From Pseudomonas serbica (GTDB lineage: Bacteria > Pseudomonadota > Gammaproteobacteria > Pseudomonadales > Pseudomonadaceae), in NCBI RefSeq assembly GCF_028823535.1, contig NZ_JAQIYM010000016.1, positions 62,001 through 126,000 of the forward strand: 64,000 nt of DNA, read 5' to 3'. Of the stretch, positions 34,353 through 42,951 are shown one piece after another. The position numbers and the translations under genes are program-made. The stretch's first letter is position 1; every line of letters starts with the position of its first letter. A model generated the notes under the pieces. That model did not search any database. It was not told the origin of the DNA and was given only the letters and a program-made list of their open reading frames with translations.

Positions 34353-34811
34353 TCACGATTCGCCGTCAAGCAATCTCACCCTGTGGCAATCCGCGGGTCC
34401 GAGCTTGCGCCCGCTCGATGAGCGCACCTCGATAGGCATCAGCGGCTGGCCGGATGCGTTGTCCAGCAGCACGGAACGGGTCTCTTGGGGCTTGAACAGG
34501 AAACGTTCGCCCCACTGCCGCATGCTGACCACCACTGGAAAGATCTCCCGGCCTTTTTCCGTCAGCACGTACTCCTTGTAGGCGCTGCCATCCGACGCCG
34601 GTCGCACGTCGAATACCCCGACCTCGACCAGCGTCTTCAGGCGCGCTGCGAGAATGTTCTTGGCCACGCCCAGGCTTTTCTGAAATTCGCTGAAGCGGCG
34701 AATGTCGTCAAACGCGTCGCGGATGATCATCAGGGACCAGCGATCGCCGATGGCCTCCAGCGTTCTGGCTACCGGGCATTCGTTGCCTGGCGGCGAGGCG
34801 TCTTCGTGCAT
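34353..34811 (-). CDS. HxlR family transcriptional regulator
   Basis: A 152-residue winged-helix protein with the HxlR layout: N-terminal Cys (NECPVARTLEAIGDRWSLMIIRD), FSEFQKSLGVAKNILAARLKTL recognition region and the wing YKEYVLTEKG. HxlR proteins often sense thiol-reactive or quinone-like stress through that Cys. It is divergent from an MFS exporter with a large palindrome in the shared promoter, so it probably represses that exporter and itself. Confidence 0.9.
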   Translation of the reverse strand: MHEDASPPGNECPVARTLEAIGDRWSLMIIRDAFDDIRRFSEFQKSLGVAKNILAARLKTLVEVGVFDVRPASDGSAYKEYVLTEKGREIFPVVVSMRQWGERFLFKPQETRSVLLDNASGQPLMPIEVRSSSGRKLGPADCHRVRLLDGES

Positions 34812-34830
34812 TGTTCACCCCATGGAATGT

Positions 34831-34886
34831 GGTTGCAATTTGAAACCTGATGCAGCAACAATGGAATCAGGTTTTGATTTGCAACC
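34831..34886. promoter_or_regulatory. 21-bp-arm palindrome, probable HxlR operator
   Basis: Left arm 34831-34851 (GGTTGCAATTTGAAACCTGAT) and right arm 34866-34886 are inverted copies with only a few mismatches, separated by 14 bp. The element fills the gap between the HxlR start and the MFS start. Inner half-sites GGTTGCAA and TTGCAACC are exact. Confidence 0.75.
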
Positions 34887-34909
34887 AGTTTAACCCCATG
34901 GAGGCGCAC

Positions 34910-36136
34910 ATGACAGCAGATGTCGATTCAGCCATTGCGAACTGCAGGATCGACCGCCCTGCAGGGCTTTCACCGCCACTCACATGGCTGTTTTCCATCA
35001 CCTGCGCGCTGGCAGTCGCCAACGTTTACTTCGCCCAACCGCTACTCGACTCCATGGCCCAGAGCCTGGGAGTGGCCTCGTCAATGATCGGGGTCGTGGT
35101 GACGGCGACCCAGGTGGGTTACGCGCTGGGATTGCTGTTCATCGTCCCGCTGGGGGACCTGGTCAACCGTAAGCGACTGATACTGACGCAGGTGCTGCTG
35201 TCTGCTGTGGCGCTGGCGGCGGTGGGTGCCGCGCAACAATGGCTGGCCCTGTTGGCGGCCATGATCGTGATGGGCTTGCTGGCGGTGGTCGTTCAAGTGC
35301 TGGTGGCCTACACCGCCGTGCTGGCAACGCCCTCACAACGCGGGCAAGCCGTGGGGACGGTCACCAGTGGCATTGTCCTGGGCATCCTGCTGGCGCGGTT
35401 TACTTGCGGGGTTATCGCGGACTTCGCGGGTTGGCGTGCCGTGTATTTTGTGTCTTCGGCACTGATGCTGACCCTCGCGACGGTGCTGTGGAAAGTGGTG
35501 CCCGCCGCACCATCGCCTAAACACCGGCACAACTACTTCGCGCTCATCGCTTCGCTGTTCGAGCTGTTCGTCAGTGAACCCACGTTGCGCACCCGGGGCC
35601 TGCTGGCGCTGCTGATCTTCGGCGCTTTTTCCGTGCTGTGGACATCCATGGTCCTGCCCTTGAGCGCCCCGCCGCTGTCGCTTTCCCACACGGCCATCGG
35701 CCTGTTCGGCCTGGCCGGTGTCGCCGGTGCCCTGGCAGCCAGGCGCGCCGGTCGCTGGGCCGATAAAGGCCTGGGACAACGGGTGACCGGCATTGCCCTG
35801 GGGCTGCTGACGCTGTCCTGGTTGCCCATCACCTTCGCCCAATCGTCCCTGCTCGCGCTGGCCTGCGGCGTCATCCTGCTCGACTTCGCCGTCCAGGCCG
35901 TGCACGTCACCAACCAGAGCTTCCTGTTCGCCGCACGACCCGATGCCCAGAGCCGCATGGTCGGCGCCTACATGTGTTTCTACTCGGTCGGCAGCGCAAT
36001 GGGTGCCGTCGCGGCGACCCAGGTGTATGCGCTATGGGGTTGGCCAGCCGTCAGCCTGCTGGGCGCCTTGATCAGCGCCAGTGCCCTGGTGTTGTGGTGG
36101 CTCACGTCGCCTTGCTCGACGGTCGATCAAGGATGA
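34910..36136 (+). CDS. MFS exporter (DHA1-type)
   Basis: A 408-residue, 12-helix transporter. The motif A segment is GDLVNRKRL after helix 2, and PLLDSMAQSLGVASSMIGVVVTATQVGYALG resembles drug/sugar-efflux members of the family. The ATG at 34910 has GGAGG 5 nt upstream, which decides the start. Its divergence from an HxlR gene over a palindrome suggests inducible efflux of a toxic small molecule. Confidence 0.88.
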   Translation: MTADVDSAIANCRIDRPAGLSPPLTWLFSITCALAVANVYFAQPLLDSMAQSLGVASSMIGVVVTATQVGYALGLLFIVPLGDLVNRKRLILTQVLLSAVALAAVGAAQQWLALLAAMIVMGLLAVVVQVLVAYTAVLATPSQRGQAVGTVTSGIVLGILLARFTCGVIADFAGWRAVYFVSSALMLTLATVLWKVVPAAPSPKHRHNYFALIASLFELFVSEPTLRTRGLLALLIFGAFSVLWTSMVLPLSAPPLSLSHTAIGLFGLAGVAGALAARRAGRWADKGLGQRVTGIALGLLTLSWLPITFAQSSLLALACGVILLDFAVQAVHVTNQSFLFAARPDAQSRMVGAYMCFYSVGSAMGAVAATQVYALWGWPAVSLLGALISASALVLWWLTSPCSTVDQG

Positions 36137-36171
36137 CACCGCGGCCATGGCGTGGCATCGAACCCCAGGGC

Positions 36172-37047
36172 TCATGCAGCCAGGCTCTCTCGAACCATGT
36201 CAAAAAAGGTCGTCAGGATACGCCGGGAACTCTGCGCGCGCAGGCAGACCAGGGTCTCGGTGAAGCGCCGCTGACAATCGATGATGGGCAGCCCGCGCAA
36301 TCGCGAGTCAAAGCCCAGTTCGGTCGCCGAGACGACACCGGCGCCCATCCCGATCGCCACGGCTTCGCGCGCGGCTTCACGCCCATCGACTTCGATCGCC
36401 TTGCGGATGCGCAACCCCGCGGCTGCCATCTCTTCCTCCAGGCACAGGCGCGTCACTGAGCCTTTTTCGCGCAGGACCAGCGGCGTGTCGTGCAAGTCGC
36501 GCAGGCTGATGGATTCGCGTTGCGCCCAGGGATGGTCAAGCGCGACGAATGCGAGCATCGGATCGCTGCGCAGGGGCAGCGACAGCAGCCGGTCGTCCTC
36601 GATATTGCGTCCCAGCAGGGCAATGTCGGCCTGATGACCGAACAAGCGCTGCAGCACTTCATCGGTGTTGGCCGTTTCAATCTTCACGTCGATACCGGGG
36701 TAACGCCCACAAAAGCGCGCGACATAGGGCAGCACGTGCACCGGCGCATCCACGGCAAGGTTCAGGCTTCCCGTGGACAGGGTTCGATAGTCCATCAGCA
36801 TGTCGTGGGCATCGACACTGATATCGAACAGGCGCCGGGTCAGGCCGAACAAGCGCTCGCCCACTTCGGTCAGGCGCACCAGGCGCTTGTCGCGGTAGAA
36901 CACCATCACCCCGTAGTACTCCTCGAGCTTGCGCACCTGATCGGACACCGCCGGTTGTGACAGGCAGAGCTGCTCGGCCGCACGGGTGAAACTGCCGTTG
37001 ATGGCGACGGCGTGGAAGGCCTTGAGTTGGGTATGGGAAATAGTCAT
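36172..37047 (-). CDS. LysR family regulator of the aminoethylphosphonate locus
   Basis: A 291-residue LysR protein: HTH near residues 5-60 (QLKAFHAVAINGSFTRAAEQLCLSQPAVSDQVRKLEEYYG) and a periplasmic-binding-like effector domain. It is divergent from the ridA gene of the phosphonate cluster. LysR regulators next to phnWX genes are known in Pseudomonas and respond to 2-aminoethylphosphonate. A motif shared by the ridA and phnW promoters (37089 and 39136) is the likely binding site. Confidence 0.87.
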   Translation of the reverse strand: MTISHTQLKAFHAVAINGSFTRAAEQLCLSQPAVSDQVRKLEEYYGVMVFYRDKRLVRLTEVGERLFGLTRRLFDISVDAHDMLMDYRTLSTGSLNLAVDAPVHVLPYVARFCGRYPGIDVKIETANTDEVLQRLFGHQADIALLGRNIEDDRLLSLPLRSDPMLAFVALDHPWAQRESISLRDLHDTPLVLREKGSVTRLCLEEEMAAAGLRIRKAIEVDGREAAREAVAIGMGAGVVSATELGFDSRLRGLPIIDCQRRFTETLVCLRAQSSRRILTTFFDMVRESLAA

Positions 37048-37088
37048 CGGGGCGGCCTTTGCATAGTTTCAACTTATTCATGCATACG

Positions 37089-37107
37089 TTAAATCGATTT
37101 TATTTAT
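37089..37107. promoter_or_regulatory. shared AAATCGATTT motif, ridA promoter copy
   Basis: TTAAATCGATTTTATTTAT, with AACTTAT about 15 bp upstream. The same core TAAATCGATTT followed by TTATTT occurs before phnW at 39136. Candidate LysR site in the divergent gap. Confidence 0.5.
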
Positions 37108-37169
37108 AGACGATGAACTGCAAGCATGATTTCCACAAGCCCGCCCTCGCATCAACCCAGGAATGCCTG

Positions 37170-37520
37170 ATGGAAATCGAACGTTTCGCCGTGACAAAAC
37201 GCCGTTCGGACAGCGTCCGCTATGACAACCATCTCTACATCGGTGGCCAGGTGGCCACGGACCTCAGTGGCGATATCGAGGCCCAGACCCACGAGGTGCT
37301 CGCCAGTATCGAACAGCTGTTGCTCAGTGCCGGCAGCAGCCGCAAGCAGGTGCTTTCGGTGCGAATCCTGCTCGCCCATCGCGAGGACTATGCAGGGCTG
37401 AACAAGGTCTGGGACGCGTTCTTTCCCGAAGGCCACGCCCCCACGCGGGCCTGCACCCTGGCGCAATTAATCGACCCCGGCTGGCGCGTGGAAATGATCG
37501 TGGTCGCCGCGTGCGCCTGA
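37170..37520 (+). CDS. RidA family (YjgF/YER057c) imine deaminase
   Basis: A 116-residue RidA-family protein that hydrolyses reactive enamine/imine intermediates to ketone or aldehyde plus ammonia. The core YDNHLYIGGQVATD and the C-terminal HAPTRACTLAQLIDPGWRVEMIV with the conserved Arg are present. The start at 37170 is preferred over the 37113 reading because AGGA lies just upstream and family members begin here. Beside a FAD amine oxidase it would clear the imine that enzyme makes. Confidence 0.88.
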   Translation: MEIERFAVTKRRSDSVRYDNHLYIGGQVATDLSGDIEAQTHEVLASIEQLLLSAGSSRKQVLSVRILLAHREDYAGLNKVWDAFFPEGHAPTRACTLAQLIDPGWRVEMIVVAACA

Positions 37521-37567
37521 TTGCCTGCTGAACCCTGCCCCCAACTTGCTGCAACGGAGATGACCCC

Positions 37568-38959
37568 ATGCGCCCCTACTGGCTCGATCAGGCCCTGAAA
37601 ACCCAACCCGACTCGCCCTGCCCGCCGCTGCGGCAGAACACCCGCGCCGATGTCTGTATCGTCGGTGGTGGCTACACCGGTTTATGGACCGCCATCATGC
37701 TCAAGGAACAGAATCCCGAGCTGGATGTGGTCATCGTCGAAGCCGACATCTGCGGTGCCGGTGCCAGTGGGCGCAATGGCGGCTGCGCGCTGTCCTGGTC
37801 GGCCAAGTACTTCACCCTGGAGCGGCTGTTCGGCGTCCAGGAGGCCATACGCCTGGTCAAGGAATCGGAGCAAAGCATCTACGCCATCGGCAGCTTTTGC
37901 GACAAGTACGCGGTGGATGCCGATTACCGACTCGATGGCACGCTTTACACGGCAACCAACCGCGCCCAGGTCGGTTCGACCGACGCCGTGATCGCCGCGC
38001 TGGAGCGCAATGGCATCAACTCGTTCTCCAAATGCGCGCTGGCTGACGCGCAGCGAATGGCGGGTTCGAGCCGACATCTCGAAGGCTGGTTCTCGCCGGC
38101 GGCAGCCAGTGTGCAACCGGGCAAGCTGGTGCGCGGCCTGCGCCGGGTGGCGCTGGAACTGGGGGTACGGATCTACGAAGGCTCGCCCATGACCGGCCTG
38201 GAAGAGGGGCTGCCCGCCACCGTCAACACGCCGAACGGCAACGTGACCTGCGACCGGGTCGTGTTGGCGATAAACGCCTGGATGGCGCGTGCCTTTCCAC
38301 AGTTCCAGCGTTCGGTGGCCATCGTCTCCAGTGACATGATCATTACCGAGCCAAGGCCTGACCTGCTCGAGCGGATCGGCCTGACCAGCGGGGTCACCGT
38401 TCTCGACTCGCGCATCTTCGTGCACTACTACCACAACACCCCGGACGGTCGGATCATGCTCGGCAAAGGCGGCAATACCTTCGCCTACGGCGGGCGCATC
38501 CTGCCAGTGTTCGACCAGCCTTCGCCCTACAAGGGATTGTTGCGCAACACCCTGGCAGAGTTCTTCCCGGACTTTGCCGATGTCGGCATCGCCGCCACCT
38601 GGAATGGCCCCTCCGATCGCTCCGTCACCGGGCTGCCTTTCTTCGGTCGCATGGGTGCAAGCGGCAACGTCTTTTATGGCTTCGGCTATTCCGGCAGCGG
38701 CGTCGGTCCGTGCCATATGGGTGGGCAAATCCTCTCGTCGCTGGTGCTGGGGGCGGACAACCCCTGGACACGCTCGCCGCTGGTGCAAGGCCCGCTCGGC
38801 CACTTCCCACCCGAGCCGATCCGCTTCCTGGGTTCGCTGATGGTGCGCAACGCCATTCGCCGCAAAGAGCGTGCCGAGGACCACAACCTGCGCCCCCGTC
38901 GAATGGATGTGCGCCTGGCGAAATTCGCCGCGGCAGCCGGTAAGTCAGACAAGGGATAA
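37568..38959 (+). CDS. FAD-dependent amine oxidoreductase (DAO family; PbfC/PbfD-like candidate)
   Basis: A 463-residue D-amino-acid-oxidase-fold flavoenzyme with FAD motif GGGYTG at residues 33-38, ASGRNGG at about 65, and the C-terminal FYGFGYSGSGVGPCHMGG. Related enzymes include gamma-glutamylputrescine oxidase. Recurrent FAD enzymes in 2-aminoethylphosphonate clusters (PbfC, PbfD) oxidise N-methyl-aminoethylphosphonate to phosphonoacetaldehyde, and this gene has that context: RidA before it, phnW and phnX after it. Function is therefore inferred from position. A terminator follows. Confidence 0.8.
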   Translation: MRPYWLDQALKTQPDSPCPPLRQNTRADVCIVGGGYTGLWTAIMLKEQNPELDVVIVEADICGAGASGRNGGCALSWSAKYFTLERLFGVQEAIRLVKESEQSIYAIGSFCDKYAVDADYRLDGTLYTATNRAQVGSTDAVIAALERNGINSFSKCALADAQRMAGSSRHLEGWFSPAAASVQPGKLVRGLRRVALELGVRIYEGSPMTGLEEGLPATVNTPNGNVTCDRVVLAINAWMARAFPQFQRSVAIVSSDMIITEPRPDLLERIGLTSGVTVLDSRIFVHYYHNTPDGRIMLGKGGNTFAYGGRILPVFDQPSPYKGLLRNTLAEFFPDFADVGIAATWNGPSDRSVTGLPFFGRMGASGNVFYGFGYSGSGVGPCHMGGQILSSLVLGADNPWTRSPLVQGPLGHFPPEPIRFLGSLMVRNAIRRKERAEDHNLRPRRMDVRLAKFAAAAGKSDKG

Positions 38960-38995
38960 AGCCTCGATCCACGGCGAACCCTGTCCGACCCTTTC

Positions 38996-39030
38996 AAAGC
39001 CAGCCAGTCATCGCGCTGGCTTTGCCTTTT
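38996..39030 (+). terminator. rho-independent terminator after the FAD oxidoreductase
   Basis: Stem AAAGCCAGC (38996-39004) and GCTGGCTTT (39015-39023), then GCCTTTTCC. It separates ridA plus the oxidoreductase from phnW, which has its own promoter motif. Confidence 0.75.
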
Positions 39031-39135
39031 CCCCCAGCCCCCCGCGATCCCGAGCCGAACGCAGACGTAATCTGCGCTGACAAGGGGCGCCTGTTGATTT
39101 TTAACTTATAAGCCCAGCTTGTTTGTGACATGTGA

Positions 39136-39155
39136 TAAATCGATTTCAGTTATTT
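39136..39155. promoter_or_regulatory. shared AAATCGATTT motif, phnW promoter copy
   Basis: TAAATCGATTT-CAG-TTATTT, about 70 bp before phnW, with AACTTAT further upstream as at the ridA promoter. Candidate site for the local LysR regulator. Confidence 0.5.
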
Positions 39156-39221
39156 TTCAGCGAGTGTTTTTATTGGCCCATGCATCACTCCCCCACAAAA
39201 ACAACACCGCCGGAGAAGATC

Positions 39222-40388
39222 ATGACCAAAGCTGAATTTCCGCCCACACAAGCGCTGGCTACCCCAGCCCTGGGTGAACCCTACCTGCTGACCCCTGGCC
39301 CGTTGACCACGTCCAAAGCCACCAAGGAAGCCATGCTGCGCGACTGGGGTTCATGGGACGTTGCCTTCAATCAGGTCACGGCTGACGTGCGCCAGAGCCT
39401 GCTCAGCATGGCCGGGGTACAGGACGACAGCTTTGCCTGCGTGCCATTGCAAGGCAGCGGCAGCTACTCGGTCGAGGCCGCTTTGGCCACGGCCATCCCT
39501 CGGGACGGTAAAGCGCTGGTGTTGATGAACGGTGCCTACGGTCAACGAGCCACCAAGACCCTCGAGTACCTCGGTCGCGCCTTCATCACCCTGGACAAAG
39601 GCGATTACCTGCCGCCGCAACCCGAGGAAGTAGACGCCCTGCTCAGGGACAACCCGGACATCACCAACGTCTTTCTCGTCCATTGCGAAACCAGCTCCGG
39701 CATTCTCAATCCGCTGCGTGAAATCGCCGATGTGGTGAAGGCTCATGGCAAGAGCCTGATCATCGATGCCATGAGTTCCTTCGGTGCCGTGCCGTTGACG
39801 GTCAATGACATCGCCTTCGACGTGGTGGTCTCCTCTGCCAACAAATGCATCGAGGGTATTCCAGGGTTCGGCTTCGTCATCATCCGCCGCACCGTGCTGG
39901 AGGCCGCCAAAGGCCGGGCCAACTCACTGAGCCTCGACCTCTACGAGCAATGGCTGTACATGGAGCGCACCGGCCAATGGCGTTTCACGCCACCGACCCA
40001 CAGCGTGGTGGCGTTCCATAAGGCCCTGGAGCAGCACAATGCCGAAGGCGGCGTGCATGGCCGCCTGGCACGCTACACCCGCAATCGCGATGTGCTGGTC
40101 GCCGGCATGCGCGAACTGGGCTTCAGAACGTTGCTTGAAGACCGTTGGCTGTCGCCGATCATTACCACGTTCTTCAGCCCCGACCATCCGAACTTCGAGT
40201 TCAAGCGTTTCTACGATGAACTCAAGGCCCGCCAATTCATCATCTATCCCGGCAAACTGACGGTCGCCGACAGTTTCCGTATCGGCTGCATCGGCCAGAT
40301 CGACGAGTACATCGTCCATCAGTTGCTGCGCGCCATCGCCGACAGCCTTGTGGCGATGAACGTCGACATGCAACAGCCGACAGGCTGA
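39222..40388 (+). CDS. phnW: 2-aminoethylphosphonate--pyruvate transaminase
   Basis: A 388-residue class V PLP aminotransferase that turns 2-aminoethylphosphonate plus pyruvate into phosphonoacetaldehyde plus alanine. The start of the enzyme fold LLTPGPLTTSKATKEAMLRDWGSWD is diagnostic for PhnW, and the Schiff-base lysine is Lys208 in SSANKCIEGIPGFGF. The ATG at 39222 has GGAGAA just upstream; the earlier reading from 39132 covers the promoter. First step of the PhnWX route, with PhnX encoded 1.7 kb on. Confidence 0.94.
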   Translation: MTKAEFPPTQALATPALGEPYLLTPGPLTTSKATKEAMLRDWGSWDVAFNQVTADVRQSLLSMAGVQDDSFACVPLQGSGSYSVEAALATAIPRDGKALVLMNGAYGQRATKTLEYLGRAFITLDKGDYLPPQPEEVDALLRDNPDITNVFLVHCETSSGILNPLREIADVVKAHGKSLIIDAMSSFGAVPLTVNDIAFDVVVSSANKCIEGIPGFGFVIIRRTVLEAAKGRANSLSLDLYEQWLYMERTGQWRFTPPTHSVVAFHKALEQHNAEGGVHGRLARYTRNRDVLVAGMRELGFRTLLEDRWLSPIITTFFSPDHPNFEFKRFYDELKARQFIIYPGKLTVADSFRIGCIGQIDEYIVHQLLRAIADSLVAMNVDMQQPTG

Positions 40389-40665
40389 CCGCCCCTTTAA
40401 AGGTCCTTGTCAATTCGAGCACGGGTGCAATGGGTAGCACCTTTGGACGGGGATCTTTTTTTAAACATGGACTCGCTGACTTTTCGCCCGGCAACGCCGC
40501 GAAGGCGTCAGCGACCGCGTCAATTTAATACCTGAAGCCCGATGCCATCTCACGGCCATCTCATCGATGCCGTGTGCGTGGACAGGTTTCCTGTACCGAA
40601 AACAAAAACAACAACGTACCCCATTACTTTGCGCTGTCTGGCACCACATACGGGATCAGAACACC

Positions 40666-42009
40666 ATGAACAAGAACGCTACAAGCCCTCTCGCAACCGG
40701 CTGGAAATCGCTCCAGCGCTGGCGCGTGCAAGTCTTCCTCATCACCTGGGTGGCGTATGCCGCCTTCTACTTTACCCGCAAGGCGTTTTCTGTCGCCAAA
40801 CTGGGTATTGGCGAAGACCCGGACTTCATGCTCGAAAAGGCCATGATGGCCAATCTCGACGCCCTCTATCTAACCGCCTATGCAGTGGGGCAGTTTCTCT
40901 GGGGCAACTTCTCTGACCGCTTCGGCCCCAGGGTGGTGGTACTGAGCGGGCTCGTCATCTCGGCGCTGGCCGCGCTGCTGATGGGGACCTACGCCACCCT
41001 GCCGATCTTCGCCTCCTGCATGCTGGTCCAGGGCCTTGCCCAGTCCACCGGCTGGTCGGGCCTGTGCAAGAACGTCGGCAGTTTCTTCAGCACCGGTGAA
41101 CGTGGCCGCGTGCTGGGTTACTGGAGCACCTCCTACGCCTTCGGCGGCCTGGTGGCCACGCCGTTTGCCGGTTGGTGGGCCTACAACCACTACCACGACT
41201 GGCGCCTGGCGTTCATCAGCAGCGCGGTCGTGGTACTGGTGGTGGCGGTGTTGTTCTTTTTCCTGCAACGCAACCGGCCTGAAGACGTCGGCTTGCCGCC
41301 TGTCGAGATCGAAATCGAACCCGTCAGCAAGGTCGTCGTTCCACGCGAAAGCATGTGGGCCGGCTTGCGCACGGTGATGAAAAACCGAACCGTGCTGTTC
41401 CTCGGGCTGGCCTATTTCATGCTCAAGCCGGCGCGCTACGCCATCCTCCTGTGGGGGCCGGTGATCATCTACGAACGCATGCCCGAGATCGGCAAGGTGG
41501 CCTCCGCCATCGTCCCCACTTCCTTTGAACTGGCGGGCCTGATCGGTCCGATCCTCATCGGCATCGCCTCGGACAAGTACTTCGGCGCTCGTCGAATTCC
41601 GGTCTGCGTCCTCAGCCTGGTGGTCCTGACGGTCTGCCTGGGGTTGTTCGTTCCCGCCATGCAGAGCGGCAGCCTGTACATGGTGGTCGGCCTGCTGTTC
41701 ATGATGGGCCTGACGCTCTACGGACCGGATTCGATGATCAGCGGCTCGGCGGCAATCGACTTCGGCAGCAAAGATGGCGCCGCCTCCGCCGCAGGCTTCG
41801 TCAATGGCTGCGGGTCTGTGGGTGCGGTCCTGGGTGGCTTGCTGCCGGGTTACTTCGACACCATCACCGTGTTCCTCGTCTTCACCGGCGCTGCACTGTT
41901 GGCCAGCTTGATGCTGGTGCCGTTCTGGAACAGTCGCCCGAAAACCGTGGAAAACATAACGCTGGCCTCGACTGCGGTGCCACCGGTCATTGTCGGCACC
42001 AGTTCCTGA
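40666..42009 (+). CDS. OPA-type MFS transporter, probable phosphonate uptake
   Basis: A 447-residue, 12-helix MFS protein of the organophosphate:phosphate antiporter type (GlpT/UhpT relatives). Family hallmarks are the YAAFYFTRKAFSVAK start and the later LYGPDSMISGSAAIDFGSKDGAASAAGFVNG. Placed between phnW and phnX, it most likely imports 2-aminoethylphosphonate. The start at 40666 (MNKNATS) is chosen because upstream codons form no membrane-protein start. The 277 bp before it hold no other gene. Confidence 0.87.
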   Translation: MNKNATSPLATGWKSLQRWRVQVFLITWVAYAAFYFTRKAFSVAKLGIGEDPDFMLEKAMMANLDALYLTAYAVGQFLWGNFSDRFGPRVVVLSGLVISALAALLMGTYATLPIFASCMLVQGLAQSTGWSGLCKNVGSFFSTGERGRVLGYWSTSYAFGGLVATPFAGWWAYNHYHDWRLAFISSAVVVLVVAVLFFFLQRNRPEDVGLPPVEIEIEPVSKVVVPRESMWAGLRTVMKNRTVLFLGLAYFMLKPARYAILLWGPVIIYERMPEIGKVASAIVPTSFELAGLIGPILIGIASDKYFGARRIPVCVLSLVVLTVCLGLFVPAMQSGSLYMVVGLLFMMGLTLYGPDSMISGSAAIDFGSKDGAASAAGFVNGCGSVGAVLGGLLPGYFDTITVFLVFTGAALLASLMLVPFWNSRPKTVENITLASTAVPPVIVGTSS

Positions 42010-42048
42010 ACCCGAATCAACAAATCACTTATCACTGGAGCAATCACC

Positions 42049-42876
42049 ATGCACTACAAACAACCTTCTCAACTGCAAGCCGTGGTTCTGGATTGGGCAG
42101 GCACCGTCGTCGACTTCGGCTCTTTCGCACCGACCCAGATTTTCGTCGAAGCCTTTGCCGAGTTTGGTGTTGCGGTTTCACTGCAGGAAGCTCGCGGGCC
42201 GATGGGTATGGGCAAGTGGGATCACATCCGCACGCTGTGCAACGAGCCGCAGATCGCCGATCGCTACCACGCCGTCTTCGGTCGGTTGCCAACCGACGAT
42301 GATGTCACCGCCCTCTATGAGCGCTTCATGCCTTTGCAGATCGAAAAGATCGCCCTGCACTCGGCGCTGATTCCCGGTGCACTCGACACCATCAATGGCC
42401 TGCGCGACAAGGGTCTGAAAATCGGTTCCTGCTCAGGTTACCCGGCGGTGGTCATGGAAAAAGTCGTGGAACTGGCACGCAAGAACGGCTATGTCACCGA
42501 CCACGTTGTAGCGACCGACGAAGTGCCCAACGGGCGCCCGCACCCGGCTCAAGCCCTGGCCAACGTCATTGCGCTGGGCATCAGCGACGTCGCCGCTTGC
42601 GTGAAGGTCGATGACACCTGGCCCGGCATTCTCGAAGGTCGCAGCGCGGGCATGTGGACCGTCGCGCTGACCTGCTCCGGCAATGCACTGGGCCTGACCT
42701 ATGAAGCATTCAAGAATCTCTCCCTGGAGGAACTGGCTGAGGAGCGCGCGCGCATCATCAAGATGTTCGAGGGCTCTCGTCCCCACTACCTGATCGACAC
42801 CATCGTCGATTTGCCGGCGGTGATTGAAGACATCAACGCTCGCCTGGCCCGTGGAGAAACCCCTCAGGGCTCCTGA
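42049..42876 (+). CDS. phnX: phosphonoacetaldehyde hydrolase (phosphonatase)
   Basis: A 275-residue HAD-superfamily enzyme that splits phosphonoacetaldehyde into acetaldehyde and phosphate. The nucleophile is Asp15 in VVLDWAGT, the Schiff-base lysine typical of phosphonatase is Lys56 in the cap (GPMGMGKWDHI), and the Mg-binding VKVDDTWPGI is at the C-terminal side. All key residues are present and the length is normal. Confidence 0.95.
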   Translation: MHYKQPSQLQAVVLDWAGTVVDFGSFAPTQIFVEAFAEFGVAVSLQEARGPMGMGKWDHIRTLCNEPQIADRYHAVFGRLPTDDDVTALYERFMPLQIEKIALHSALIPGALDTINGLRDKGLKIGSCSGYPAVVMEKVVELARKNGYVTDHVVATDEVPNGRPHPAQALANVIALGISDVAACVKVDDTWPGILEGRSAGMWTVALTCSGNALGLTYEAFKNLSLEELAEERARIIKMFEGSRPHYLIDTIVDLPAVIEDINARLARGETPQGS

Positions 42877-42901
42877 CCCGCCAAGGCCTGTGCTACTGAC
42901 A

Positions 42902-42924
42902 GTGGCCGTCCCAGGGGCGGCCAC
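42902..42924. terminator. intercistronic hairpin between phnX and the aldehyde dehydrogenase
   Basis: Stem GTGGCCG (42902-42908) and CGGCCAC (42918-42924) without a T-run. It may protect or attenuate the transcript rather than end it. Confidence 0.45.
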
Positions 42925-42951
42925 CTTCCAAAACAACAAGAGAACGCCACC

